Positions 28,120-36,318 of a DNA stretch of 64,000 nt are shown here, in pieces; position 1 is the first letter of the stretch; every line of letters begins with the position of its first letter. Location: the NCBI GenBank assembly GCA_934376955.1, contig CAKRPJ010000001.1:77619-141618 (forward strand), written 5' to 3'. The position numbers and the translations under genes are program-made. A model generated the notes under the pieces. It searched no databases. It was given only the letters and a program-made list of their open reading frames with translations, and was not told the origin of the DNA. This stretch comes from CAKRPJ01 sp934376955 (lineage in GTDB: Bacteria > Bacillota > Clostridia > Lachnospirales > Lachnospiraceae).

Positions 28120-29040
28120 ATGAAAAAGCAGAACACTACTACCAAACCCGCAACCACCAAGGCAACCACTTCCAAGGCCCCCCGTGAGAATCCGGTTCCC
28201 AAGGCCAACAAGGACAACAAGCTCACCCTGACCGCCCTTGGCAAATTTGCCCAGGACTATGCCGACCCGGAAAACGAACTTGCCACTATCACGGATGAAA
28301 ACCTTCGTTCTTATGGCGTTGTCGAATCCAAGGCCGGCTTGCTCAGCTCTGCCCGTGGTATCTACCTTGCCGCCAACTTCATGGCGTCCTGCCGTGAATC
28401 TGCTGGCTGGGAAAAGGAAAACAAGGCTGAACTGGATGCTGCCGCGGCGGACGTTCGCAAGAAGATGAATACGTTCTTCAAGGCGTTTGGCCAGCGTCCC
28501 GGCCGCCGTGCGGTAGATGCTGCCCGCCCTCTGTATTCCTGCACGGATGCTGACCTGTTCATTATCGGCGAAAATGCCGAAGCTGCCCGTAAAAAGGCCG
28601 AGGATGGAACCGGCACCAACTGGGAGAAGGTCGAAACGTTCTTCCTGGAGTATCTGGTCCTTTCCTGTGGCCGCCTGATTGCGGGCAAGCCCTTGGAACG
28701 TGTTTCCGAAGCCGACTTCAAGGCGGCAAAAACCGCCAATAACCAGGCCAAGAAGAAAAAAGCTGCCAAAACCAAGGAAGCCAACAAGCAGAAGGCCGAT
28801 GCCGCGGAAGAAACCCGCAATGAACTCGAAGCTGCCAAGGCCGAATTGAAAGAGCTGAAGTCCCGTGCCATCAACATGCAGGCCGTTCTGGCTCTTGTTA
28901 TGGCCAGCCATGCCACGCCGGAAGAAAAGGAAGAAATTGTAACCCTTCTCAGCGGCAAGACTCCGAAGCAGGCCGAACGGGCTGCCCATGTTGCTGCCAG
29001 CAAAGCCACTCCAAAGGCCAAAGAACAGCCTGCCGCTTGA
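28120..29040 (+). CDS. Ala/Lys-rich coiled-coil protein
   Basis: 306 residues, AAAGGAAG upstream. Residues 1-30 are Thr/Lys/Pro-rich and disordered. About 35-210 form a helical domain; about 215-265 are a strongly charged coiled coil (KKKKAAKTKEAN then EELKELKS-type repeats). The basic, histone-like composition suggests nucleic acid binding. First gene of the accessory operon. No known family recognised. Confidence 0.6.
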   Translation: MKKQNTTTKPATTKATTSKAPRENPVPKANKDNKLTLTALGKFAQDYADPENELATITDENLRSYGVVESKAGLLSSARGIYLAANFMASCRESAGWEKENKAELDAAAADVRKKMNTFFKAFGQRPGRRAVDAARPLYSCTDADLFIIGENAEAARKKAEDGTGTNWEKVETFFLEYLVLSCGRLIAGKPLERVSEADFKAAKTANNQAKKKKAAKTKEANKQKADAAEETRNELEAAKAELKELKSRAINMQAVLALVMASHATPEEKEEIVTLLSGKTPKQAERAAHVAASKATPKAKEQPAA

Positions 29041-29140
29041 TAGCACTACCATGCCCGGAGTTGGTAGGCCGGGGGAAGGAAGCATCCTACCACCATTTTC
29101 AAAAGCAAATCAAAACCATGAAATGAAAGGAAGTACAACC

Positions 29141-29575
29141 ATGACTAACTCTATCAAAGAATCCACCCTGTACCTGTTCGCTGACTCTATCAGCGACCCC
29201 GAAGTTGTAGCCAACCCCGAAGCCACTGAAAAGCTGTTCAAGCTTGTCCACGTCCTGCACCGTGGCCTTTGCTCTGAGACCGACTTTTGCGATAGTGTCA
29301 AGCGGGCTGTCGCCGGGGCTTACAGCCATGCGGCCTGCTATGAACTGCGCCTCTTCCCCGTCCGTTTCCAGCTCTCCAACGGCTCCATTTACCGCACGAC
29401 TGTCTCCGCCTACTCCAACGGCGGTGCTGAGATTAAGATTCTGAACCTTCTGCCCGGCAAGTGCGTCCGTTGCCTGGCTTTTGACCCTGCCGACAAGGAT
29501 GAAACCGTTGCCGAATCCCTCTATCCGAACCCCATCAGCATCGACTGCATGGAAGTCTACCGCCTTGCCCAGTAA
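29141..29575 (+). CDS. Hypothetical protein
   Basis: 144 residues from MTNSIKES, with the ATGAAAGGAAGTAC ribosome site used by many genes of this operon. Middle part is beta-rich (YELRLFPVRFQLSNGS). Unknown. Confidence 0.55.
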   Translation: MTNSIKESTLYLFADSISDPEVVANPEATEKLFKLVHVLHRGLCSETDFCDSVKRAVAGAYSHAACYELRLFPVRFQLSNGSIYRTTVSAYSNGGAEIKILNLLPGKCVRCLAFDPADKDETVAESLYPNPISIDCMEVYRLAQ

Positions 29576-29606
29576 TTCTTATTCTGCATTGAAAGGAAGC
29601 CCCATC

Positions 29607-29825
29607 ATGAAAAAGCTAGCAAAACTCCTCACCCGCTTCACGGCCTTTACCGCCGTAACCCTGACCATGCTCTTTGGCCTTCCCGCCCTAGCCACGCGCC
29701 ACCCCTTCATCCTGTTGGCCGTTTCCTTGTCCGTTTTGATTCTGACCGTGTATGCTACCCACAAACCAATGGCCAAACCCAAAGTGGCAAAGCACCGCAC
29801 CGCCACCCACCGCAAAGCGGCCTGA
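29607..29825 (+). CDS. Small membrane protein with basic tail
   Basis: 72 residues. Two hydrophobic spans (about 10-28 and 32-50) then a Lys/Arg/His-rich tail. AAAGGAAG upstream. Unknown. Confidence 0.5.
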   Translation: MKKLAKLLTRFTAFTAVTLTMLFGLPALATRHPFILLAVSLSVLILTVYATHKPMAKPKVAKHRTATHRKAA

Positions 29826-29872
29826 CCCAACCATTCCATTATGAATATCATGAATATTTTTGACCCAGAACA

Positions 29873-29904
29873 AACGTCTTAGCCATTCCGGTTAGGGCGT
29901 TTTC
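29873..29904 (+). terminator. Terminator after membrane protein gene
   Basis: Twelve-pair stem AACGTCTTAGCC/GGTTAGGGCGTT followed by TTTTC-type run. Confidence 0.65.
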
Positions 29905-29974
29905 TTGTGGGCCAAAACTACAAACAGCCCCCTCTTTGCACGCCCAAAGCAGTACATAGCAAAGGAGGGATATT

Positions 29975-30154
29975 TTGAAAGTTGTTTGTGAATTATGGAC
30001 CGGTCTGCCAGGAGAACCCAAAGAACTTCTGACAAAGTACGAAGCCGAAAACCAAGAGCAGGCGGACGAGTATAAATCTCTAATGATTCAAACCTGTCTG
30101 CAAAGCTATAACCCTGCTCTTTGGGAATTCCGTTTCGTCCCGCAACCGGTCTGA
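29975..30154 (+). CDS. Small protein with TTG start
   Basis: 59 residues starting TTG, with AAAGGAGGG five bases upstream. Sequence begins MKVVCELWTGLPGEP and ends FRFVPQPV; composition is protein-like and less pyrimidine-biased than neighbours. A terminator lies on each side, so it may be a separate unit. Unknown. Confidence 0.5.
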   Translation: MKVVCELWTGLPGEPKELLTKYEAENQEQADEYKSLMIQTCLQSYNPALWEFRFVPQPV

Positions 30155-30162
30155 CCCGCACC

Positions 30163-30196
30163 ACGCCTTTGATTCAACCGTCAAGGGCGTTTTTTC
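30163..30196 (+). terminator. Strong terminator
   Basis: Ten-pair perfect stem ACGCCTTTGA/TCAAGGGCGT followed by TTTTTT. Confidence 0.8.
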
Positions 30197-30267
30197 ATAC
30201 CTGCCACGCTATCTTTGGCGTTACAGATAAATTGAATCGGCTTTGCCAATGAAAGGAAGTCCCCCAA

Positions 30268-30456
30268 ATGAAACCTCGCCGCATTTTCTCCGCTTTCCTC
30301 CTCTCCCTCGGCCTTATCCTCCTGACCTTCGCCGCCACCTGCCGCCTGGTCATGACCAACATCCAAATTGATTATGACCCGTCCAGCCCCGCAACCGTAA
30401 CCCTCATCGTCTTTGGCCAGTCGGATGAATATGCCCTGGCCATTGATGCCGATTGA
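30268..30456 (+). CDS. Small membrane or secreted protein
   Basis: 62 residues. N-terminal MKPRR plus hydrophobic span 6-28 with a Cys near 25, which could be a signal anchor. AAAGGAAG upstream. Unknown. Confidence 0.5.
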   Translation: MKPRRIFSAFLLSLGLILLTFAATCRLVMTNIQIDYDPSSPATVTLIVFGQSDEYALAIDAD

Positions 30457-30499
30457 ATCCCCTGCCAAAAACAGCATGAAATGAAAGGAAGTACCTAAA

Positions 30500-31177
30500 A
30501 TGTTGAATTCTCTTTATGCCCTCATCCTCACCGATTCCCTTCACCTGCCCACCACCATCGGCTATTTCAATACCCGTCCTGCCGCCTGTCAAGCCCGCCA
30601 GAGTGCCCACGCCTGGATGAAAGATGAATCCCAGTCGGTCGAAAGCCTCAAATGCTTTTCCAACGCCGCAATGAACATTCTTGACCAGTGCCGCACCGCA
30701 ATCGAAAAGAATCCCGCGCACTATATAGACCTGCGCGTTAAGCCTGTCGATGACCTTTCTGACCCCGAAACAACCCCGTTCCGCGTCTATTATGAAACCG
30801 CAGCCGGCGACCGTTACTTCACCACGCTGGAAACTGTCACAGATCTCACCGCCACCCGTATCGTTTCCCACACCGTTCCCAACTGTACCGTTATCGTAAC
30901 GGCCTTCCCGGATGAACATGTTGAAACCGTTGGCTATACGGAAGTCAAGCCGGAAATGCTGGATGCCCTCGCCCTTCATCAGCCCAAATCCACCGCCGAT
31001 CCCCTCATTGAATTCGCCAAGCTGGCCGAATCCGGCACCATCACCCGCAGCCAGTTTGAAACCTTTGCCTATCACGCCGTCAACTCTCCCCTGCCCAATG
31101 AAAACTTCACGGACCTCAACGCGCTTGCTGATATCCTCCGCAAATCCCTGGATGAAGGCACCCAGATCATTCTTTGA
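30500..31177 (+). CDS. Hypothetical protein
   Basis: 225 residues, with AAAGGAAGTACC upstream. Mixed alpha/beta; no catalytic motif or known domain seen. C-terminal ~50 residues are helical. Confidence 0.55.
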   Translation: MLNSLYALILTDSLHLPTTIGYFNTRPAACQARQSAHAWMKDESQSVESLKCFSNAAMNILDQCRTAIEKNPAHYIDLRVKPVDDLSDPETTPFRVYYETAAGDRYFTTLETVTDLTATRIVSHTVPNCTVIVTAFPDEHVETVGYTEVKPEMLDALALHQPKSTADPLIEFAKLAESGTITRSQFETFAYHAVNSPLPNENFTDLNALADILRKSLDEGTQIIL

Positions 31178-31195
31178 TTGAAAGGAAGTACCAAA

Positions 31196-31849
31196 ATGAT
31201 TGTTACAAAAGATAACAAACGTTTTTACGCAACCTCCTGGCAGTATAACTCTGCCCGCATCCTCACCCGCCTGGCCCAGCTCATCACCGCCCAGGGCGGC
31301 AAAGTGAAACCCTTGCATCCTGCCGTCATCTCTGACCGCAACCTGGAAGAAGCCTGCACCGCAACGCAGCGCCGCCTTGAATCCTCTTCAACCTTCCACC
31401 CCAAAGAGCGGGAAACACAGATCTCCAACCTCAAAAAGGAACTCGCTCGCTTCCAGACCATCCCCAACGCCCCCATCACCGTCACCCACACCAGCTATAT
31501 CAACTTCACAATGAACGGCGTTTACTACTCCTATAGTCTGAACGATAACCCCTTCTTTCCCTTCTACTACATCAAAACCCCTATTGATCCCAAAAGCGAA
31601 ACCTACTCCGGCGATGCCTGTATGGAAGAAAGCTCCAAGTCCTGGTTTACTGACTCGCTTATCGGCTTTGGCTGCCCTGATTCCGAGATTGAATCCGCTG
31701 CCGGGGCTATCCTCTCCCTGCTCCTTGCCGCCCCACTCTCCACCATTCGCCACGATACCAAGCGCACCCGCATCCCCAACACTTACGATGACGGCTACCA
31801 CTTTGAAAACATCCCCGTCAAAGAGCGCCGCATTAAAATTGATTTTTGA
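31196..31849 (+). CDS. Hypothetical protein
   Basis: 217 residues from MIVTKDNKRF, the ATG that follows AAAGGAAGTACC; an earlier in-frame start lies within that ribosome site. A Lys/Glu-rich segment near 75-90 may be a coiled coil. Unknown. Confidence 0.55.
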   Translation: MIVTKDNKRFYATSWQYNSARILTRLAQLITAQGGKVKPLHPAVISDRNLEEACTATQRRLESSSTFHPKERETQISNLKKELARFQTIPNAPITVTHTSYINFTMNGVYYSYSLNDNPFFPFYYIKTPIDPKSETYSGDACMEESSKSWFTDSLIGFGCPDSEIESAAGAILSLLLAAPLSTIRHDTKRTRIPNTYDDGYHFENIPVKERRIKIDF

Positions 31850-31874
31850 ACGTCAAAAGGAAGGAAATTCCATC

Positions 31875-32072
31875 ATGGCTTATAAACGTAAAACTGAGGA
31901 TGTATACGAGATCGTTTACAATTACGGTTATGGCGACGGCCTTGAAGTCCTTACCCAGTGCAGCACAATGCGGGAAGCCAAAGCCGACCGCGAAGCTTAC
32001 ATTGAAAATGAACACATCTGCCCCATGATCCGTAAACGCCGCTACCCCATTCATAACAACACAGTTTGCTAA
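31875..32072 (+). CDS. Small hypothetical protein
   Basis: 65 residues, AAAAGGAAGG upstream. Begins MAYKRKTEDVYEI, Tyr-rich, with a basic end. Unknown. Confidence 0.5.
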   Translation: MAYKRKTEDVYEIVYNYGYGDGLEVLTQCSTMREAKADREAYIENEHICPMIRKRRYPIHNNTVC

Positions 32073-32089
32073 AGAAAGGCCGAACTAAA

Positions 32090-32419
32090 ATGAAAACCAA
32101 AACCCGCCACCCCTTCAACCTCCAGTCCGAACTCTCCCGCCTGGAACTCAACGGTGCCTGCTTTTATGACGGCAAGCCCCTCATCCTCCTGGAACAAGCC
32201 TACTGCGACTATGATTGTTACCACGGTATCGCCCAGTACGTTGCCACAGCCATCTGCCCCAATGAAATCGCTGATGATTTCACCGCCCCGTGCTATGTCG
32301 TCACCTGGCCCATTATCCGCCCTTCTGCCGAAAACGAAGAGGATGCCTGCGATTGGTCCGCCCCCGACGGCCTCACCCCTAACGGCGAATATGATTTGGA
32401 ACGCCGCTATTATTATTGA
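32090..32419 (+). CDS. Hypothetical protein
   Basis: 109 residues from MKTKTRHP, AAAGAAAGG upstream. Acidic C-terminal half with Asp/Tyr-rich end. Unknown. Confidence 0.5.
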   Translation: MKTKTRHPFNLQSELSRLELNGACFYDGKPLILLEQAYCDYDCYHGIAQYVATAICPNEIADDFTAPCYVVTWPIIRPSAENEEDACDWSAPDGLTPNGEYDLERRYYY

Positions 32420-32625
32420 TGTCCAACCTTTTGCACTAGCGCATCACAACGTTTGGTTGTATAATCCAATCATAAGCCAAACCGCAAAACAAAATTATTT
32501 CTCCGTTTCCACCAAACTTTTCAAGTAAAAATCCGCACAAATTTTACCATCTTAACAAACATCATGAACAAATTGTAAATTCAAAAAACGAATCCGCATC
32601 ATGCAATGAAAGGAAGTACCGCCCC

Positions 32626-32979
32626 ATGTCTACCCAAATTCTCAACCTCACCCCGCACGAAATCAACATTGGCACCGCCTCCATCAAGCCCTTCGGCGTG
32701 GTTGCCCGCGTCTATGTTGAATCCATCTCCGACGGCGAATTCACCACCGCTTCCGGCGTAACCATCCCCATTTCCCACTCGTACTATGGCGATGTCGAAA
32801 ACCTGCCAAACCCCATGCCCAATACGATTTATATTGTCAGTGCGCTTGTCGCCTCTCGCGTTCCTACCCGCTCCGATGTCTTTTACCCCTGCTGTATGGT
32901 CCGCGATACCCAAGGCCGCGTCATCGGCTGCAAAACCCTCTGCTGTGCCGCCGCCCCCGTCCTCGCCGCTGTGCATTAA
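32626..32979 (+). CDS. Hypothetical protein
   Basis: 117 residues, AAAGGAAGTACC upstream after a 200-base AT-rich gap that holds a TTGTATAAT box near 32457, perhaps an internal promoter. Sequence is beta-rich; an LTPHEINI start recalls small phage proteins. Unknown. Confidence 0.5.
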   Translation: MSTQILNLTPHEINIGTASIKPFGVVARVYVESISDGEFTTASGVTIPISHSYYGDVENLPNPMPNTIYIVSALVASRVPTRSDVFYPCCMVRDTQGRVIGCKTLCCAAAPVLAAVH

Positions 32980-33017
32980 CCTGCGGTGTAAAACGATTCA
33001 AGAAAGGAGATTGAACC

Positions 33018-33401
33018 ATGGTTTATAAAGTAACCACCTTGAAAGACCTTCCTGGTATTCCCGCAGGTTCTCAGTTCCGGTATGATAAGTCCTGGGGCAT
33101 AGAACCAGAGCTTTCCAATCTTAATGAAGATTCCCCCGATGTCCTGACTCCTGGTAACATTATGTTTCTCATCTGGGATGTTATTGTTGGTAACCCGGAC
33201 GGCTGGGTAACACTTGAGCCTCTCTACGATGAACTTACCGACTTCAAATGCCCTGGTTGCGGCAAAACACAGGGTATTCTTCATATCTATAAACCCGAAA
33301 CCCCGCAAAGCAAACCTGTTGTAACATTGGAATGTATCTGTGGTCGTAATTATGATCTGGATTTTCAGTATCATGGAAAAACTCCTTGTGGAGAAACTTA
33401 A
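33018..33401 (+). CDS. Zinc-ribbon hypothetical protein
   Basis: 127 residues, AAAGGAG upstream. Residues about 77-110 carry CPGCGK and CICGR, a zinc ribbon. Base composition is closer to average than its neighbours. Unknown. Confidence 0.55.
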   Translation: MVYKVTTLKDLPGIPAGSQFRYDKSWGIEPELSNLNEDSPDVLTPGNIMFLIWDVIVGNPDGWVTLEPLYDELTDFKCPGCGKTQGILHIYKPETPQSKPVVTLECICGRNYDLDFQYHGKTPCGET

Positions 33402-33417
33402 AAACCAATCACCCCCC

Positions 33418-33446
33418 AAAGCCCTGCCCACCCGCAAGGCTTTTTT
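33418..33446 (+). terminator. Terminator
   Basis: AAAGCC/GGCTTT stem followed by TTTTC-type run. Confidence 0.6.
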
Positions 33447-33489
33447 CTTTTGCCCATCAAACTCTAAACCAAGAAAGGAATTACTTACC

Positions 33490-34107
33490 ATGACTGACCT
33501 TGAAAGAAAAGTCACTTCCGAAAAAGCTCTTGATGCCGCCATCCGCCAGCTCAAAACCCAGGACGACTGGTTCCTCACTACCAAAACCGGCCTGGCAAAA
33601 CGCATTGTCACCCTTTACGATGAAATTATTGCCGCTGCTGATTTCCCAGTCTCTCTTCCCGTCCGCGATGTCCTCAACTACAGCTCTGCCGCCTTTATGA
33701 ATTATGTCAAGCTCGGCTGCAACTACATCACCCGCAAATTCAATGTCCGCCACAGCCCCACCACCGTTTACTCTTACGGCTACAACTACAGCAACGAAAC
33801 CATTCACGAAAAAGCTCCTTATCCTTACACCATTGATAATTTCTTTGCTGACCCTCTTCGCAAGTCTCTGTTCGTCATCGGCTGCTATAACTACCTGCAC
33901 GATGTTATTGACGGCAAAATCAAACCTGCCAAGATGACGGAAGCCAAAGCCGAAATGAAACCTCTCACTCTCCAGTCTGCCACCACCCTCGCCGCTCCTC
34001 CCATCGCACCCACCATTCCCATCACCAAAACGAACACCGTTTCCTGTTCCGCCACCAAAACCTGCGCCGCCTATAAACCCGTACCCCAGAACCCTGCAAA
34101 ACCGTAA
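33490..34107 (+). CDS. Hypothetical protein
   Basis: 205 residues, AAAGGAATT upstream. About 1-140 is helical with a YSYGYNYSN segment; about 150-205 is Pro/Thr/Ala-rich and disordered. Unknown. Confidence 0.55.
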   Translation: MTDLERKVTSEKALDAAIRQLKTQDDWFLTTKTGLAKRIVTLYDEIIAAADFPVSLPVRDVLNYSSAAFMNYVKLGCNYITRKFNVRHSPTTVYSYGYNYSNETIHEKAPYPYTIDNFFADPLRKSLFVIGCYNYLHDVIDGKIKPAKMTEAKAEMKPLTLQSATTLAAPPIAPTIPITKTNTVSCSATKTCAAYKPVPQNPAKP

Positions 34108-34376
34108 CACAAGCGCAAAACCCGTTCCCATTCCAAACGCCGGACGCACCGCCCTCTTATATATCTTTCTTTATCTTTATATATAAACGCTATTGACGTG
34201 CTGTTTTCAGCCCGATTTTGAACCTTCCTAGTCGTATTGACACGCAATTTTTAGGCCGTTTTGGAACATTGCTTTTACTAACCCACCACCTCACCGGGTT
34301 TGTACAGCCCAAAAGTGAACATATTTTGTCATCGGACATGCAACATTCTCACCGCATCAAGCAACATTTTTACGGC
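34108..34376. other. Non-coding spacer before internal promoter
   Basis: AT-rich stretch with TATATA runs near 34160-34190 and two ATTGAC boxes. No gene seen. Together with the promoter at 34377 it marks the start of a second transcription unit. Confidence 0.4.
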
Positions 34377-34405
34377 TTGAATATTTGCGAAAACTTGTAT
34401 ATAAT
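34377..34405 (+). promoter_or_regulatory. Promoter with conserved spacer motif
   Basis: TTGAAT, 17 bases, TATAAT. The spacer contains the shared word TTTGCGAAAACTTGTA, suggesting a repressor site inside the promoter. It would drive the methylase and ubiquitin-like genes. A degenerate inverted copy lies at 34601-34616, just before the methylase ribosome site. Confidence 0.65.
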
Positions 34406-34642
34406 CAAAATCACAAAGTCACCCGCCAGCACGAAACCGCATCCCTCTCAGCACCCCACACAGCCCCTACAGGCCGTGTTTCCTTGTGGCCATGCAGTTT
34501 CTCGCCCGTTTTCTTCTCGTTTCTTACAGCGCATCCCAGCCTTATTATAATTTGTTCCCCGCCCTGCCTCGTCTGGCAGGTTTTATTTCACCCTGTTATT
34601 TACAAGTTTTCACAAAGCAATCAAAAAAGGAGTTAACCTCAT

Positions 34643-35203
34643 ATGCCACAGAACATCGGTTATCTTACCGCAGATAAAACCACCGCCGGTGATGAACGTT
34701 TTACCCCCTATTACGCAGTGGAGCCTCTGCTTGAATTTCTTCCGCCCGCTGATACCGGCATTACTATCTGGTGCCCGTTTGATGAATCCTGGTCTGCTTA
34801 CGTTCAAACCTTCCGGGCAAACGGTTACAACGTGGTGTACAGTTCTTTGGCTACCGGCCAGGACTTCTTCACCAGCCAGCCCGCTCACTGGGACATTATG
34901 ATTTCCAACCCGCCTTTCTCCAAAAAAGATACCGTTCTCAAACGTGCCTGTCAACTCGGCAAACCATTCGCCCTTCTGCTTCCTGCAAACAGCATTCAGG
35001 GCAAGTCTCGCTTTGAAATCTTTCAGAACAACATTCAGCTGCTCTGTTTTGATTCTCGTATTGGCTTCCACGATAGAACTCATATGAATGCCCCACAAGA
35101 AGGGGCTTCGTTTGGCAGTGCTTATTTTTGCCGGGATTTTCTTCCCAGCAAACTTGAACTCCGAATGCTTAATAAAACCATTCACCCACTTGTAAGGAGT
35201 TGA
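34643..35203 (+). CDS. DNA adenine methyltransferase-like protein
   Basis: 186 residues, AAAAAGGAG upstream. An N-terminal DERFTPYYAVEPLLE segment, a WDIMISNPPF block with NPPF at 89-92 (the N6-amine methylase catalytic tetrad), and a FALLLPA strand fit a small class I methylase without a target domain. The SAM-binding Gly loop is not obvious. It could modify phage DNA against restriction. Confidence 0.65.
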   Translation: MPQNIGYLTADKTTAGDERFTPYYAVEPLLEFLPPADTGITIWCPFDESWSAYVQTFRANGYNVVYSSLATGQDFFTSQPAHWDIMISNPPFSKKDTVLKRACQLGKPFALLLPANSIQGKSRFEIFQNNIQLLCFDSRIGFHDRTHMNAPQEGASFGSAYFCRDFLPSKLELRMLNKTIHPLVRS

Positions 35204-35208
35204 CCCTC

Positions 35209-35334
35209 ATGTACATCATCATCCCCACCCACGGTCATTACGAAATCCGTGACGGCCCCACCTTTATCCAGTCCGCCGACACCTACCGCGAAGCCTGGCA
35301 TGAACTCGCTTCCCTCATCAATTCCCTAACCTAA
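35209..35334 (+). CDS. 41-residue peptide
   Basis: ATG after GTAAGGAGTTGA, which overlaps the methylase stop region. Sequence begins MYIIIPTHGHYEI and ends ASLINSLT. Unknown small accessory protein. Confidence 0.5.
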   Translation: MYIIIPTHGHYEIRDGPTFIQSADTYREAWHELASLINSLT

Positions 35335-35402
35335 GCAACCGTGCATTCCGCACTTGCAAATATTTTTTACATTGGCTACACGCCAAAGAAAGGACACACA
35401 TT

Positions 35403-35849
35403 ATGTCTACTGTCAAAATCAACGAAACCACCTTCTCCATCACCTCCGCCCTGACTATGGCTCAGCTCAAGACCCTTCACACCAAGGCTCCCCAGGCCCT
35501 GCAGCTGACCAAGCCCGGCAAAAAGTCCGGCGATGACGATGAAATCATCTTTGCCATTGCCCCGTCTACCAAGCAGAGCATGTCCACCTACGGCATCTGC
35601 TTCGCCAAGTCCGCCTTCGGCACCGACAATGCCATCTACGTTGAGGACCTGCCCGCCGACCTCGAAAGCATCACCAAGGCCAAGGAGCATGTCGCCGAGC
35701 GCATCGGCTTCGCCAAGAAGCACCTGGATGAAATCGAAACCCAGGCCGCCGCAACCCTGGCTCAGCTTAAGGCCGACCACGATGCCATCATCGCCAGCAT
35801 TGAAGTTTCCACCCCGACCACCCCGGAAAACGAACCCGCCGCTCAGTAA
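35403..35849 (+). CDS. Coiled-coil protein at head of ubiquitin-like cassette
   Basis: 148 residues, AAAGGACAC upstream. Residues 90-130 are a charged coiled coil (ITKAKEHVAERIGFAKKHLDE-like); the end is Pro/Glu/Thr-rich. It precedes the ubiquitin-like gene and may be part of the cassette, in the place PRTRC cassettes have protein E, but I see no clear similarity. A terminator-like hairpin separates it from the next gene. Confidence 0.5.
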   Translation: MSTVKINETTFSITSALTMAQLKTLHTKAPQALQLTKPGKKSGDDDEIIFAIAPSTKQSMSTYGICFAKSAFGTDNAIYVEDLPADLESITKAKEHVAERIGFAKKHLDEIETQAAATLAQLKADHDAIIASIEVSTPTTPENEPAAQ

Positions 35850-35856
35850 GCAAAAC

Positions 35857-35899
35857 GGCCGGTGCTCACCCCACAACAAGCAGCCCGGCCATGATTTTT
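35857..35899 (+). terminator. Terminator-like hairpin
   Basis: GGCCGG/CCGGCC stem with a long loop followed by TTTTTC. Between the coiled-coil gene and the ubiquitin-like gene. Confidence 0.5.
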
Positions 35900-35955
35900 C
35901 TTCCCCAATCCACAATCCAACATAAAAATATTTCATCATAAGGAGATTTTTTACC

Positions 35956-36183
35956 ATGATTAACGTCACTATCGTCGATAACCTGCACCGCAACACCTAC
36001 CCCGTTGACCCCAACACCACCCTGCGTTCCGTCCTGGAAGCTCATGATGTCGATTATACCACCGGCCAGACCAAGCTGGATGGCTCCTCTCTGGCCGCAG
36101 GCGACCTGGATAAGACCTTCGCGGACTTCGGTATCGCGGAAAAGTGCTACCTGGTCAACATTGCCAAGCAGGATAACGCCTGA
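35956..36183 (+). CDS. Ubiquitin-like (beta-grasp) protein
   Basis: 75 residues, AAGGAG upstream. The pattern of an N-terminal strand pair, VDPNTTLRSVLEAHDVDY helix, LDGSSLAAGDLDKTFADFGI and a final CYLVNI strand fits prokaryotic ubiquitin-like proteins of the PRTRC-C/Prok_Ub kind. It ends AKQDNA, without a Gly-Gly tail. It is followed by E2-like, JAB and E1 genes, so it is the likely modifier. A hairpin-rich 135-base spacer (CCGGTGG/CCACCGG stem) separates it from the E2-like gene. Confidence 0.7.
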   Translation: MINVTIVDNLHRNTYPVDPNTTLRSVLEAHDVDYTTGQTKLDGSSLAAGDLDKTFADFGIAEKCYLVNIAKQDNA

Positions 36184-36318
36184 TTGATTCCGCTCCGGTG
36201 GTGTCTCTTCCCCCACCGGGGTGCTGCCTTACAGGAACAGCCTCCCCGCGGCAGGCAGCGGGCAACGCAAACGCGGCCAATCGTTCCAAATCTAATCAGA
36301 AAGGAAAAATGAATCACC

